In this document: positions 5,558 through 5,907 of the stretch, in pieces
How the letters are laid out: each line of letters starts with the position of its first letter
How positions within the stretch are numbered: the first letter of the stretch is position 1
NCBI GenBank assembly: GCA_902795555.1
Contig: CADBLV010000173.1
Coordinates: forward strand, 1 to 5,907
DNA from: an uncultured Eubacteriales bacterium
GTDB lineage: Bacteria > Bacillota_A > Clostridia > Christensenellales > Aristaeellaceae
Direction of reading: 5' to 3'
DNA length: 5,907 nucleotides
Made by a program: the position numbers and the translations under genes
Notes under the pieces: generated by a model
Told to the model about the DNA's origin: nothing
Databases searched by the model: none
The model's input: the letters and a program-made list of their open reading frames with translations, nothing else

Positions 5558-5907
5558 TTATTTTTTCGCATTCGCGGCGTCCACCAGCGCCTGCACCTTC
5601 GTGGGCAGGCCGAAGAGGGTGATGAAGCCGGCGGCGTCCTTCTGATTATAATCGCTGGCGCCGAAGGTGGCGATGTCCTCGGAATAGAGGGAATTGTCGC
5701 TCCAGAGGCCGGCCTTGATGATGTTGCCCTTATACAGCTTCAGCTTCACCTTTCCGGTCACCTTTTCCTGGGTCTTGTCCACGAAGGCGGACAGGGCTTC
5801 CCGCAGCGGAGAGAACCACAGGCCGTTGTACACCAGCTCCGCGAAGGTGACGGACAGCTTCTGCTTTTCATGCATGGTCAGCTTGTCCAGGCACAGGGTC
5901 TCAAGAA
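5558..5907 (-). CDS. argG: Argininosuccinate synthase, C-terminal part (partial)
   Basis: ArgG joins citrulline and aspartate with ATP to argininosuccinate, the penultimate step to arginine. Only the last 115 or so codons are in the window; the gene enters from the right edge. The tail is highly characteristic: [13 protein letters not shown], then [63 protein letters not shown], and a short lysine-rich end. These segments form the C-terminal oligomerisation region of the family; the ATP-binding and catalytic residues are upstream, outside the window. No break is seen. It is on the same strand as argC but 150 bases upstream of it with a stem-loop between, so it could be the preceding operon member or a separate unit. 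argH, which often follows argG, is not here. Confidence 0.97.
   Translation of the reverse strand, partial: LETLCLDKLTMHEKQKLSVTFAELVYNGLWFSPLREALSAFVDKTQEKVTGKVKLKLYKGNIIKAGLWSDNSLYSEDIATFGASDYNQKDAAGFITLFGLPTKVQALVDAANAKK

Overview
This window is a stretch of an arginine biosynthesis operon, with every real gene on the minus strand, so transcription runs from the right end to the left. In transcription order the genes are: argG (3' end only, runs off the right edge), argC, a small GNAT-family N-acetyltransferase gene, argJ, argB, argD and carA (5' part only, runs off the left edge). Together they encode the acetylated-ornithine cycle from N-acetylglutamate to ornithine (ArgJ, ArgB, ArgC, ArgD), the start of carbamoyl-phosphate supply (CarA), and the ATP-dependent step joining citrulline and aspartate (ArgG). 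argF, argH and carB are not in the window.

The organism is most likely a GC-rich member of the Clostridia (Bacillota), perhaps from an animal gut or rumen. This is inferred from the strong AGGAGG-type Shine-Dalgarno sequences before nearly every gene, the short type-2 ArgC, the ArgJ-based cyclic pathway and the protein flavour. No phylogenetic marker is present, so the placement is tentative.

Layout: 5558-5907 is the argG C-terminus. 5408-5557 is a non-coding gap of 150 bases with an 8-bp stem hairpin just after argG and a 9-bp direct repeat. 2691-5407 is a tightly packed block, argC-GNAT-argJ, in which both junctions are 8-base overlaps of the form ATGGNTGA, pointing to translational coupling. 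2539-2690 is a 152-base gap between argJ and argB holding an imperfect direct repeat, nested palindromes and two overlapping tiny ORFs with plausible ribosome binding sites. 1-2538 is argB, argD and carA, separated by 24 and 36 bases.

Most of the window is conventional. The points worth a second look are the acetyltransferase coupled between argC and argJ (a candidate N-acetylglutamate-forming or protein-modifying partner, with an altered acetyl-CoA loop), the structured argJ-argB spacer that looks like a small inserted repeat, and the hairpin between argG and argC. I saw no tRNA, rRNA, CRISPR array, transposase or phage gene, and no convincing promoter or ARG box.
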